Source: Pseudomonadota bacterium (GTDB taxonomy: Bacteria > Pseudomonadota > Alphaproteobacteria > Caulobacterales > Caulobacteraceae). From it: a DNA stretch of 7,301 bases. Location: the NCBI GenBank assembly GCA_023436945.1, contig JAEZHG010000038.1, positions 1 through 7,301 of the forward strand, read 5' to 3'. Below the pieces are notes generated by a model that saw nothing but the letters and a program-made list of their open reading frames with translations, was not told where the DNA came from and did no database searches. Positions 1 to 4,979 of this stretch are shown piece after piece (position 1 is the first letter of the stretch; every line of letters starts with the position of its first letter). Made by a program: the position numbers and the translations under genes.

Positions 1-262
1 GCAGAATGGCCTGAACCGTGCCGATACCGGCCTGTTCGTCCATCAGCAGCGCCACCCAGTCGCCCACGCAGGGCTGCCCGATGTCGTCGGCTTCGTGCAG
101 CAGTCTCCCCGTCGGGCGCGCCGTTACAGGGCCATCCTCGGTGATGACCGTATAGCTGCCGCGTTGTTGCAGAACGACGCGTCCGGCGATGAAGCCGGAG
201 CGCGCGTATTTATCTTCAAAGGCATTGGCGAAATGATCGGTCCAGCCGAAACGCTCGATCAT
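1..262 (-). CDS. rsgA: Ribosome small-subunit-dependent GTPase A, N-terminal part (cut by window edge)
   Basis: Partial gene. It begins at the ATG complementary to 260-262 and leaves the window at base 1 after 87 full codons; the family is usually about 300-360 residues. The visible part is the OB-fold region of RsgA/YjeQ-type GTPases. It has an N-terminal GW..HFA segment (residues 6-12), the strand GRVVLQQRGSYTVIT (27-41), an ARPTGRL turn (48-54) and CVGDWVAL (65-72), a hallmark of this domain. The circularly permuted GTPase domain and the zinc-binding tail are off the window. RsgA acts in the cytoplasm on late 30S subunit maturation, coupling GTP hydrolysis to release from the ribosome. The start is well supported: an in-frame TGA lies eight codons upstream and there is no other start codon between. 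It follows queF after 37 bases on the same strand, so cotranscription is likely. Seen: OB-domain motifs. Inferred: the full product. Confidence 0.85.
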   Translation of the reverse strand, partial: MIERFGWTDHFANAFEDKYARSGFIAGRVVLQQRGSYTVITEDGPVTARPTGRLLHEADDIGQPCVGDWVALLMDEQAGIGTVQAIL

Positions 263-299
263 CGGCCCACGCCCCGCATCGGATCAGCGCCGACGCGCA

Positions 300-761
300 T
301 CAGCCGCGACCGCGATAGGTCGGCACGCCCTGTTCGGGGATCCAGACGCCTTCCGGTGCCGGACCCGACTGCCAGAAGACGTCAATCGGGATACCGCCGC
401 GCGGATACCAGTAGCCACCGATGCGCAGCCACTTCGGTTGCAGCAGATCATTGATGCGGCGACCGATCGAAACCGTGCAGTCCTCGTGGAACGCGCCGTG
501 GTTACGGAAGCTGGTCAGGTACAGTTTCAGGGACTTGGACTCCACCAGCCAGTCACCCGGAATGTAGTCGATCACCAGATGCGCAAAGTCCGGCTGGCCC
601 GTAACAGGGCACAGGCTGGTGAACTCTGGTGCCGTAAAACGCGCGACATAGGCCGTATCGTTATGCGGGTTCGGCACGCGCTCGAGAACAGCCTCTTCCG
701 GATCGGTCGGGGCCGCGATCTGGGTGCCAAGCTGTGACAGGCCGTCGGTGTAGTGGGACAT
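300..761 (-). CDS. queF: NADPH-dependent 7-cyano-7-deazaguanine (preQ0) reductase, type I
   Basis: Complete, 153 residues, the size of short unimodular QueF proteins. QueF reduces the nitrile of preQ0 to the aminomethyl group of preQ1 with two NADPH, the committing cytoplasmic step of queuosine tRNA modification. The thioimide-forming Cys51 sits in [12 protein letters not shown], with the proton-donor Asp58 seven residues later. The QueF signature ESKSLKLY is at 74-81, and His92-Glu93 in the [11 protein letters not shown] segment contribute to substrate binding. All lie at the spacing known from the Bacillus subtilis enzyme (Cys55, Asp62, Glu97). The C-terminal block, with IGRRIND and [10 protein letters not shown], is also typical. 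No strong Shine-Dalgarno precedes the ATG, and no other in-frame start fits better. It heads a minus-strand pair with rsgA and is divergent from the TonB-like genes. No other queuosine genes are visible. Confidence 0.97.
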   Translation of the reverse strand: MSHYTDGLSQLGTQIAAPTDPEEAVLERVPNPHNDTAYVARFTAPEFTSLCPVTGQPDFAHLVIDYIPGDWLVESKSLKLYLTSFRNHGAFHEDCTVSIGRRINDLLQPKWLRIGGYWYPRGGIPIDVFWQSGPAPEGVWIPEQGVPTYRGRG

Positions 762-845
762 GGAATACCGTTAGTCTTTAAGGCTTGCGCCTGACAGCCG
801 AACTCAGCCAGTCTGGAGCGCAGGGAATTTAGGACACCACATAAG
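762..845. other. Divergent intergenic region between queF and the TonB-like genes
   Basis: These 84 bases separate queF (minus) from the first TonB-like gene (plus) and should hold promoters for both directions. I could not find a convincing -35/-10 pair on either strand. An AGGA at 831-834 lies 11 bases before the ATG at 846 and is the only plausible, though distant, ribosome-binding site there. The queF leader shows no recognisable preQ1 riboswitch. Confidence 0.5.
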
Positions 846-1271
846 ATGAGACGCGCTTCGGTTCAAATCATTGCGGCCACTGTGGCGGGTTTTGTCGGTG
901 TTCTCGCGCCCCAAACCTCCCTAGCGCAGGTAAAATGGCAGGTTGTTCCCCCACCTGCTCCGTTAGACTTCCCTCAAAGGGCTATGCACGAAGGCCTCTC
1001 AGGTAGAGCAACAGTCAGTTGCGACGCGAGCAGCCAAGGTGTGATCGAAAACTGTGAAATCGTTTCGGAAACACCTGAAGGATACGGCTTTGGCCTAAGC
1101 GCCGTGCAGATCGTGCAGCGCGGAAGGCTGGTACCCTCTGCTGATGGTCAGCCCTATGAGGGTTTCCAGATCACGGTGCCTTTTACGCTCGATGTTGCCA
1201 TCCCCGCCGAAACGGACGTTCAAACTGCCAATCGCAAGGGCATCAAGTCGCCTCTCAAACCTCGCTCATAA
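846..1271 (+). CDS. Secreted TonB C-terminal-domain-like protein 1
   Basis: 141 residues. A Sec signal peptide (two Arg, then a hydrophobic core at about 6-22, cleavage after Ser-Leu-Ala27) is followed almost directly by one TonB C-terminal-like domain. Its features are a PPPAP stretch (35-39), DFPQRA (41-46, matching the YPxxA opening of TonB domains), a strand ending in Cys59, a turn and Cys70, then ETPEGYGFG (75-83), IVQRG (89-93) and the final strand VPFTLD ending near residue 116. There is no membrane anchor once the signal is cut, so the mature product should be a soluble periplasmic protein. That is unlike true TonB, which is tethered to the inner membrane and driven by ExbB/ExbD. The two cysteines are in export-compatible positions and could form a disulfide. 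A basic 25-residue tail after the domain is absent from the two downstream paralogues. The family call is by motif only; the role is unknown, perhaps TonB-related binding. Confidence 0.8.
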   Translation: MRRASVQIIAATVAGFVGVLAPQTSLAQVKWQVVPPPAPLDFPQRAMHEGLSGRATVSCDASSQGVIENCEIVSETPEGYGFGLSAVQIVQRGRLVPSADGQPYEGFQITVPFTLDVAIPAETDVQTANRKGIKSPLKPRS

Positions 1272-1336
1272 GAAACCAAAAGAGGGTTTTGGCGCTGCCA
1301 GAACAGAAGAGATTTACAAGGTCAATCCACCAGAAA

Positions 1337-1879
1337 ATGCCGTTAAAATACTACGACTTTCATAAGAATAAATCCCGCTACAAAGAGTTGGGAAACGGCG
1401 TTTATTGGGATATGCGGAACGGTGATCCGCGCATCACACTCACTATAGCGCTCGTCATGATAGTCACTGCCGGCCTGTCTGTAGGTGCCGTCCATCTGTC
1501 GCAATCCGTGAAGGCAAAAAGAGCGGCAGCCAATGCTCTGCCCGCTTCGCTGGTTCTGATCGACGAGCAGGGTCACAGAACGGTTGTGTCGCTCGACGCC
1601 CCGCCCCCACAGCCTTCTTGGGCCATTCCGCCCCAACCCACAGAGCATGACTTCCCGAGGGAAGCGCTGAATGCAGGCATCAGCGGCGTCGCCACATTGG
1701 AATGCGGCTTCACGCCCACAGGTGATGTCGTGAACTGCCGCGTCGTCGAGGAAACACCCGAATGGTACGGGTTTGGTGATGCGGCGGTGCGAATAGTCTC
1801 GCGCGGTAAACTCTCGCAAGAGACGGTCGATATCGGCGCTGGATCATTCACTGTAAGGGTGCCGTTCAATCTTGACTGA
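1337..1879 (+). CDS. Inner-membrane-anchored TonB C-terminal-domain-like protein 2
   Basis: 180 residues from the ATG at 1337. The predicted order is a polar cytoplasmic tail of about 32 residues rich in Lys, Tyr and Arg, one transmembrane helix at about 33-54 (LTIALVMIVTAGLSVGAV), a short periplasmic linker with APPPQPSW, and the TonB-like domain. The domain carries DFPREA (105-110), Cys123 and Cys134, EETPEWYGFG (138-147), IVSRG and a terminal VPFNLD that ends exactly at the stop. This is a minimal TonB layout, but the linker is far too short to span the periplasm as classical TonB does. The start is uncertain. The frame is open to a TTG at 1289 whose AGAGGG lies only two bases upstream, and an ATG at 1412 would still keep the helix. 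It lies 65 bases after paralogue 1 and 45 before paralogue 3, so an operon is likely. No ExbB/ExbD is nearby. Confidence 0.77.
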   Translation: MPLKYYDFHKNKSRYKELGNGVYWDMRNGDPRITLTIALVMIVTAGLSVGAVHLSQSVKAKRAAANALPASLVLIDEQGHRTVVSLDAPPPQPSWAIPPQPTEHDFPREALNAGISGVATLECGFTPTGDVVNCRVVEETPEWYGFGDAAVRIVSRGKLSQETVDIGAGSFTVRVPFNLD

Positions 1880-1924
1880 GCGGCAATAGACCTAAAACTT
1901 CGAGCTAAGCTTAAGGGCAGCACG

Positions 1925-2398
1925 ATGCGTAGTTTCATGACGCAGGTCATTTTGGTGGTCTGCATGATTATCGCTGCTGCATTGGCCGTCCGCTATTGGA
2001 ACAGCCCTCTGCCAAAGCCCGACTTCAGCCTCAGCCTGCCCGAGACGATTACCAGCCCAAAACCAGCCGCATCCGAGAAGATGATCAGAGTGGTTTGTCC
2101 GGACGTGCCGATGGAAGACCCTGAAGGTAATCCGAAGTGGACCGTTGCACCGCAACCGACCGATCGGGACTATCCCGCCAGAGCTTTGCGGCACGGCATT
2201 CTAGGAGTTGTGAGCGTGATGTGTGTCTCCAACCCTGATGGAATGGTCTCGAACTGCACTGCGGCGGAAGAAAATCCAACTGGTTACGGCTTTGGCGAAA
2301 GCGCCATCAAGATTGTCCAACGCGGTTGCATGAACACCTACTCGCCCGAACTGCCCCCCAAAGTCATCAGCGTAAAAGTGCCATTTTCTCTCGACTGA
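1925..2398 (+). CDS. Inner-membrane-anchored TonB C-terminal-domain-like protein 3
   Basis: 157 residues. A very short N-terminus leads into one hydrophobic helix (about 7-23, VILVVCMIIAAALAV), best read as an uncleaved signal anchor because no AxA site follows. A proline-containing linker (27-50) leads to the TonB-like domain: RDYPARA (81-87), Cys100 and Cys111, ENPTGYGFG (116-124), IVQRG (130-134) and a last strand VPFSLD at the C-terminus. The Cys-X10-Cys spacing equals that of the two upstream paralogues. Two further periplasmic cysteines, Cys58 before the domain and Cys135 after RG, are unique to this copy and could form a second disulfide. An AAGGG at 1913-1917, seven bases before the ATG, supports the start. 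It is third in a same-strand tandem of paralogues, pointing to local duplication and divergence. The partner and function cannot be read from the sequence. Confidence 0.8.
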   Translation: MRSFMTQVILVVCMIIAAALAVRYWNSPLPKPDFSLSLPETITSPKPAASEKMIRVVCPDVPMEDPEGNPKWTVAPQPTDRDYPARALRHGILGVVSVMCVSNPDGMVSNCTAAEENPTGYGFGESAIKIVQRGCMNTYSPELPPKVISVKVPFSLD

Positions 2399-2463
2399 GG
2401 GGTTGGAAGGTAACACTCGACGCGGACGCAAACCGTGTTATCCGTAGCAAAACAAAACGCACC

Positions 2464-2468
2464 GGAGG
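2464..2468 (+). promoter_or_regulatory. Strong Shine-Dalgarno of the NMO-family gene
   Basis: GGAGG six bases before the ATG at 2475. It fixes that start, and it is the only near-perfect ribosome-binding site in the window. It suggests efficient translation of the oxidoreductase. Confidence 0.8.
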
Positions 2469-2474
2469 ACACAC

Positions 2475-3401
2475 ATGGCCATTCCCGCATCGCTGCAAAA
2501 AGGGCTGAAACTGCCCGTTATTTCGTCGCCGATGTTTCTGGTGTCAGGCCCTGATCTGGTGGTCGAGGCGTGCAACAACGGGGTAATCGGAACCTTCCCT
2601 TCACTGAACCAGCGCACGGTCGAGGGCTATCGTGAATGGCTGGAAGAGATCAATTCCCGCCTGAAACCCGACGCCGCCCCCTATGGGGTAAACCTGATCG
2701 TCCATAACACCAACGACCGCCTCATGGCCGATCTGGAAGTGACGGTGGAGTTTAAGGTGCCACTGGTCATCACCTCGCTGGGCGCTGTGGCCGATGTGGT
2801 GAAGGCGATCCAGTCCTATGGCGGCAAGGTTTTCCACGATGTCGCCACCCTGCGCCACGCACAAAAGGCCGCCGAGGCCGGCGTTGACGGTCTGATCCTC
2901 GTCTGTGGCGGCGCGGGGGGGCACGCGGGGATCACCAATCCCTTTGCCCTAATGAACGAGGTGCGCCAGTTCTTCAAAGGCACGATCATTCTTGCGGGCG
3001 GCATCTCGACCGGACAAGACGTCGCAGCAGCCCTGATGATGGGTGCCGACTTCGCCTATATGGGCACCCGCTTCATCAACACGACCGAGGCCATGGCCGC
3101 AGACGGCTATAAGCAAATGATCGTGGAAAGCAGCTCGGCAGACGTTGTCCACACGGCTGCCATATCGGGTATCCCCGCGAATTTCCTCACGAAATCCCTG
3201 CTACAGAACAATATCGATCCGAAATCCCTGCCAGAGCACAAGCTGGATATGGGCGAGGAGTCCCGAGCATGGAAAACCGTTTGGTCGGCGGGTCATGGCG
3301 TCGGCGCGATCCATGATGTCTTGCCAACGGCACAGTTGATTGAGCGGCTCACGGACGAATTTTCTTCGGCGCGTTCAGAATTTGACACAAAACACCGCTA
3401 A
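2475..3401 (+). CDS. NAD(P)H-dependent FMN oxidoreductase, nitronate monooxygenase (2-nitropropane dioxygenase) family
   Basis: 308 residues, close to the usual 310-350 for this cytoplasmic TIM-barrel flavoprotein family. Members bind FMN. Characterised ones oxidise alkyl nitronates to carbonyl compounds and nitrite, while relatives are NADH:quinone reductases, so the substrate here is not settled. Visible landmarks are the first strand and loop LPVISSPMFLVSG (13-25), the NNGVIGTFPSL turn (34-44), YGVNLIVHNTNDR (70-82) and the GGAGGHAG motif (145-152), whose His150 matches the conserved active-site histidine. The FMN phosphate-binding signatures follow: LAGGIS (173-178), then GADFAYMGTRF (190-200). 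WSAGHGVGAI (270-279) is a common C-terminal element. It begins 76 bases after the TonB-like genes and ends 36 bases before the first porin, with no terminator seen on that side, so NMO and porin 1 may be cotranscribed. No nitro-compound catabolic neighbour is present. Confidence 0.93.
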   Translation: MAIPASLQKGLKLPVISSPMFLVSGPDLVVEACNNGVIGTFPSLNQRTVEGYREWLEEINSRLKPDAAPYGVNLIVHNTNDRLMADLEVTVEFKVPLVITSLGAVADVVKAIQSYGGKVFHDVATLRHAQKAAEAGVDGLILVCGGAGGHAGITNPFALMNEVRQFFKGTIILAGGISTGQDVAAALMMGADFAYMGTRFINTTEAMAADGYKQMIVESSSADVVHTAAISGIPANFLTKSLLQNNIDPKSLPEHKLDMGEESRAWKTVWSAGHGVGAIHDVLPTAQLIERLTDEFSSARSEFDTKHR

Positions 3402-3437
3402 CCGAGCGTCATTGTTATTCGACGCCTTGGAGCCCCC

Positions 3438-4130
3438 ATGCGCCTGAACGCCCCCCGCCTGTCGCTGGCCCTCGCCACTGCGGCTGCGCTGACCCTGCCC
3501 GCCTCTGCCTATGCCCAATCGGCATGGGACTTCTCGGTCGGTGCCACGACGGACAACCGCTCCAAGGACGCCTCCAAGTCCGATGGTGAAGCCTCGGTCT
3601 GGGGCGAAGCCCTGTGGAACAGCGCCGATGGCTTCTTCTATGCTGGTCCGGCCTTTGAAACGATCAAGAGCAACGGCTCGAACGTCGAGGTCGAGGTCGG
3701 AGGCGGCATCCGTCCGCAGTGGGCCGGTTTCGACTTCGACCTGAATGCCACGCACAAATGGCGTCTGGATTCCAATCCGGGCGTCGATGACGATGCGTGG
3801 GAGTTCACCGCCGATATGAAGCGCTCCATCGGCCCTGCCAGCGGTCGTCTGCGCGTCCAGCACTCGCCCGATGGCGCGGGCTCGGTGAAACAGTGGACGT
3901 GGGTTGCCGCCCGTGCGGGTTGGGACTTCACCGACAAACTGACCGCCAGCGCCGAAATCGGCTATCGCGACCAGACCAACTCGGTCAGCTACACCGGCTA
4001 TAATGTCGGCGTCTCCTATGCCCTGACGCAGGAACTGGAACTGGACGTGCGCTGGCACGGCACCGATGCCAAGGAACCGGGCGAGCAATATAAGGACGCG
4101 CTGGTCGCAGGCATCTCCTACGCCTTCTAA
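3438..4130 (+). CDS. Gcw_chp/TorF-family putative outer-membrane porin, copy 1
   Basis: 230 residues. The signal peptide has MR, a hydrophobic core at 8-20 and cleavage after Ala-Tyr-Ala26, giving a mature protein of about 204 residues. The mature part is made of alternating amphipathic strands and ends in ISYAF, a C-terminal aromatic typical of BAM-assembled beta-barrels. The opening block SVGATTDNRSKDASKSDGE followed by the FFYAGPAFET strand resembles the Gcw_chp domain (TIGR02001, TorF family putative porin), whose members start with a V..G..SDYRFRG.S.SDG-like strand and turn. The conserved C-terminal block is EIGYRDQTNSVSYTGYNVGV, then VRWHGTD. Predicted location is the outer membrane; the solute is unknown. 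A GGAG at 3429-3432, five bases before the ATG, supports the start. It is paralogous to the gene at 4253-4939. The 36-base gap after the NMO gene suggests readthrough transcription, ending at the hairpin at 4154-4177. Confidence 0.88.
   Translation: MRLNAPRLSLALATAAALTLPASAYAQSAWDFSVGATTDNRSKDASKSDGEASVWGEALWNSADGFFYAGPAFETIKSNGSNVEVEVGGGIRPQWAGFDFDLNATHKWRLDSNPGVDDDAWEFTADMKRSIGPASGRLRVQHSPDGAGSVKQWTWVAARAGWDFTDKLTASAEIGYRDQTNSVSYTGYNVGVSYALTQELELDVRWHGTDAKEPGEQYKDALVAGISYAF
4048..4072 (+). repeat. Exact 25-base repeat shared by the two porin genes, first copy
   Basis: This stretch, starting TGCGCTGGCACGG, is identical to 4857-4881 and encodes the RWHGTDA block near the C-terminus of both porins. 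Another shared block is GGCTATCGCGACCAGA (3960-3975 in copy 1). These patches mark the pair as a tandem gene duplication rather than a mobile repeat. Confidence 0.85.
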
Positions 4131-4153
4131 AGCCCCCAAAACAGACGACGGAT

Positions 4154-4177
4154 AAGGAGCCTCACGGCTCCTTTTTT
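4154..4177 (+). terminator. Rho-independent terminator after porin copy 1
   Basis: The stem GGAGCC (4156-4161) pairs with GGCTCC (4166-4171) around a TCAC loop and is followed by six T. The A's at 4154-4155 can extend the stem. It begins 23 bases after the stop codon. It should separate copy 1 from copy 2 transcriptionally. Confidence 0.88.
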
Positions 4178-4179
4178 GT

Positions 4180-4198
4180 TTGACGGAACAAACGTTTG
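4180..4198 (+). promoter_or_regulatory. Candidate -35 element and palindromic operator upstream of porin copy 2
   Basis: TTGACGG at 4180-4186 matches the -35 consensus (TTGACGS) described for Caulobacter housekeeping promoters. Three bases on, CAAACGTTTG (4189-4198) is a perfect 10-base palindrome with the central CG and AAACGTTT core seen in many LacI/GalR-family operators such as PurR-type boxes. The palindrome would lie in the promoter spacer, a usual place for repression. I find no good -10 element at the expected distance (GCTTCC at 4202-4207 is poor), so the promoter itself is only a candidate. The region is right after the terminator of copy 1, where copy 2 would need its own promoter. 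Confidence 0.38.
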
Positions 4199-4242
4199 AT
4201 TGCTTCCCGTGGCAAAGCTAAGCCGCGCGCTCAGTGTTTTTT

Positions 4243-4247
4243 GGAAG
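4243..4247 (+). promoter_or_regulatory. Ribosome-binding site fixing the start of porin copy 2
   Basis: GGAAG five bases before the ATG at 4253. With the signal peptide beginning at that ATG, it decides against an in-frame TTG at 4196, which would add 19 polar residues ahead of the signal. Confidence 0.65.
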
Positions 4248-4252
4248 TTTCA

Positions 4253-4939
4253 ATGCGCGTATCCGCCACCGTCCTCGCCCTCGTCCTCGCCACCACTGCG
4301 GCACCTTGTGTGGCCGACGCCCAAACCGGATCGTGGAAGGTCTCCGTCGGTGCCGGCAGCGACAACCGCTCGCGTGATGCCTCCAAGTCCAATGGCGAGT
4401 CTTACGTCTGGGGCCGCGCCCTGTGGAACAGCCCCAGCGGCCTGTTCTATGCCGGTCCTGCGTTCGAGACCCTGAACATGGGCGGTGCGGATGAAGGCTA
4501 TGCCCTGATGACCGGTATCCGCCCCAACTTCGGCGGCTTCGAGATCGACATCCAGAGCAGCTACAAGGCCCTGATCGACGCCAGCAAGGGCTATGACGAC
4601 GGTACCTTCGAGGCCAAGATCGACGTGTCGCGCAAGGTCGGTGACATGAAGACCCGCCTGCGTGCCGAATATTCGCCGGACGGTCTGGGCGCGACCAAGG
4701 AATGGACGTGGGTCTCGGCCCAGGTCACCCATCCCCTGACCCGCACACTGAACGCCTCGGCCGAGTTGGGCTATCGCGACCAGAAGAACAATATCTCCTA
4801 CACGGGCTATAATGTCGGTGTGACCTATGCCGTGACGCCAAAAATGGGTCTGGACCTGCGCTGGCACGGCACCGATGCCAACATCCCGGGCGAACAGCAT
4901 AACGACCGCGTGGTGGCCAGCGTCACCTACGGTTTCTAA
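4253..4939 (+). CDS. Gcw_chp/TorF-family putative outer-membrane porin, copy 2
   Basis: 228 residues. The signal peptide has a hydrophobic core at about 6-17 and cleavage after Ala-Asp-Ala23, giving a mature protein of about 205 residues, almost the same length as copy 1. The two proteins align end to end. Shared blocks are SVGA..DNRS.DASKS.GE, VWG.ALWNS..G.FYAGPAFET, the SPDG..KEWTWV-like region, GYRDQ.N..SYTGYNVGV.YA and RWHGTDA..PGEQ. The C-terminal VTYGF supplies the terminal Phe expected of a BAM substrate. The main differences are in the middle strands and turns (about residues 70-115), where barrel loops may differ in ligand or surface exposure. It lies 122 bases after copy 1, beyond a terminator, with its own leader, ribosome-binding site and terminator, so it may be regulated separately. 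Predicted outer-membrane pore; solute unknown. Confidence 0.88.
   Translation: MRVSATVLALVLATTAAPCVADAQTGSWKVSVGAGSDNRSRDASKSNGESYVWGRALWNSPSGLFYAGPAFETLNMGGADEGYALMTGIRPNFGGFEIDIQSSYKALIDASKGYDDGTFEAKIDVSRKVGDMKTRLRAEYSPDGLGATKEWTWVSAQVTHPLTRTLNASAELGYRDQKNNISYTGYNVGVTYAVTPKMGLDLRWHGTDANIPGEQHNDRVVASVTYGF
4857..4881 (+). repeat. Exact 25-base repeat shared by the two porin genes, second copy
   Basis: Counterpart of 4048-4072, in the same reading frame of the second porin. The preceding six bases CTGGAC are also shared, with one mismatch between them and this block. Confidence 0.85.
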
Positions 4940-4948
4940 TAAGATTAA

Positions 4949-4976
4949 GGGGGAGCCATTCAGGCTCCCCCTTTTT
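4949..4976 (+). terminator. Strong terminator between convergent porin copy 2 and mechanosensitive channel
   Basis: GGGGGAGCC (4949-4957) pairs perfectly with GGCTCCCCC (4963-4971) around an ATTCA loop, followed by five T. It starts 10 bases after the porin stop and ends 3 bases from the channel's stop codon. On the minus strand the hairpin is followed by a looser T-rich run (TTAATCTTATT), so it may work in both directions. The AAGG...GGAGCC/GGCTCC core resembles the terminator at 4154-4177. Confidence 0.9.
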
Positions 4977-4979
4977 GCT

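Noticed and set aside
762..845. preQ1 riboswitch in the queF leader
   Set aside because: No preQ1 aptamer-like stem with the A-rich tail could be seen, and the leader is short. queF function alone is not evidence for a riboswitch.
2409..2443. Imperfect inverted repeat (TAACAC/GTGTTA) upstream of the NMO gene
   Set aside because: Six paired bases around an 18-base loop, with no T-run and no recognisable operator family. It is likely to arise by chance.
3406..3425. GCGTC...GACGC inverted repeat between the NMO gene and porin copy 1
   Set aside because: Only five base pairs with a ten-base loop and no T-run, so it is not convincing as a terminator or operator.
3375..4139. Minus-strand open frame of 254 codons opposite porin copy 1
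   Set aside because: It is the complement of a gene with a signal peptide, ribosome-binding site and paralogue. The antisense product has no recognisable features.
4196..4252. Upstream TTG start extending porin copy 2 by 19 residues
   Set aside because: It would place polar residues before the signal peptide and start inside the CAAACGTTTG palindrome. GGAAG is well placed for the ATG at 4253.
4253..4330. Possible lipoprotein signal in porin copy 2 (Cys19 in the signal region)
   Set aside because: The residues before the Cys (Thr-Ala-Ala-Pro) do not form a lipobox, and a normal Ala-Asp-Ala cleavage site follows four residues later.
4250..4900. Minus-strand open frame of 216 codons opposite porin copy 2
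   Set aside because: It resembles the antisense frame of copy 1 only because the two porins are paralogous. No independent start signal or domain was seen.
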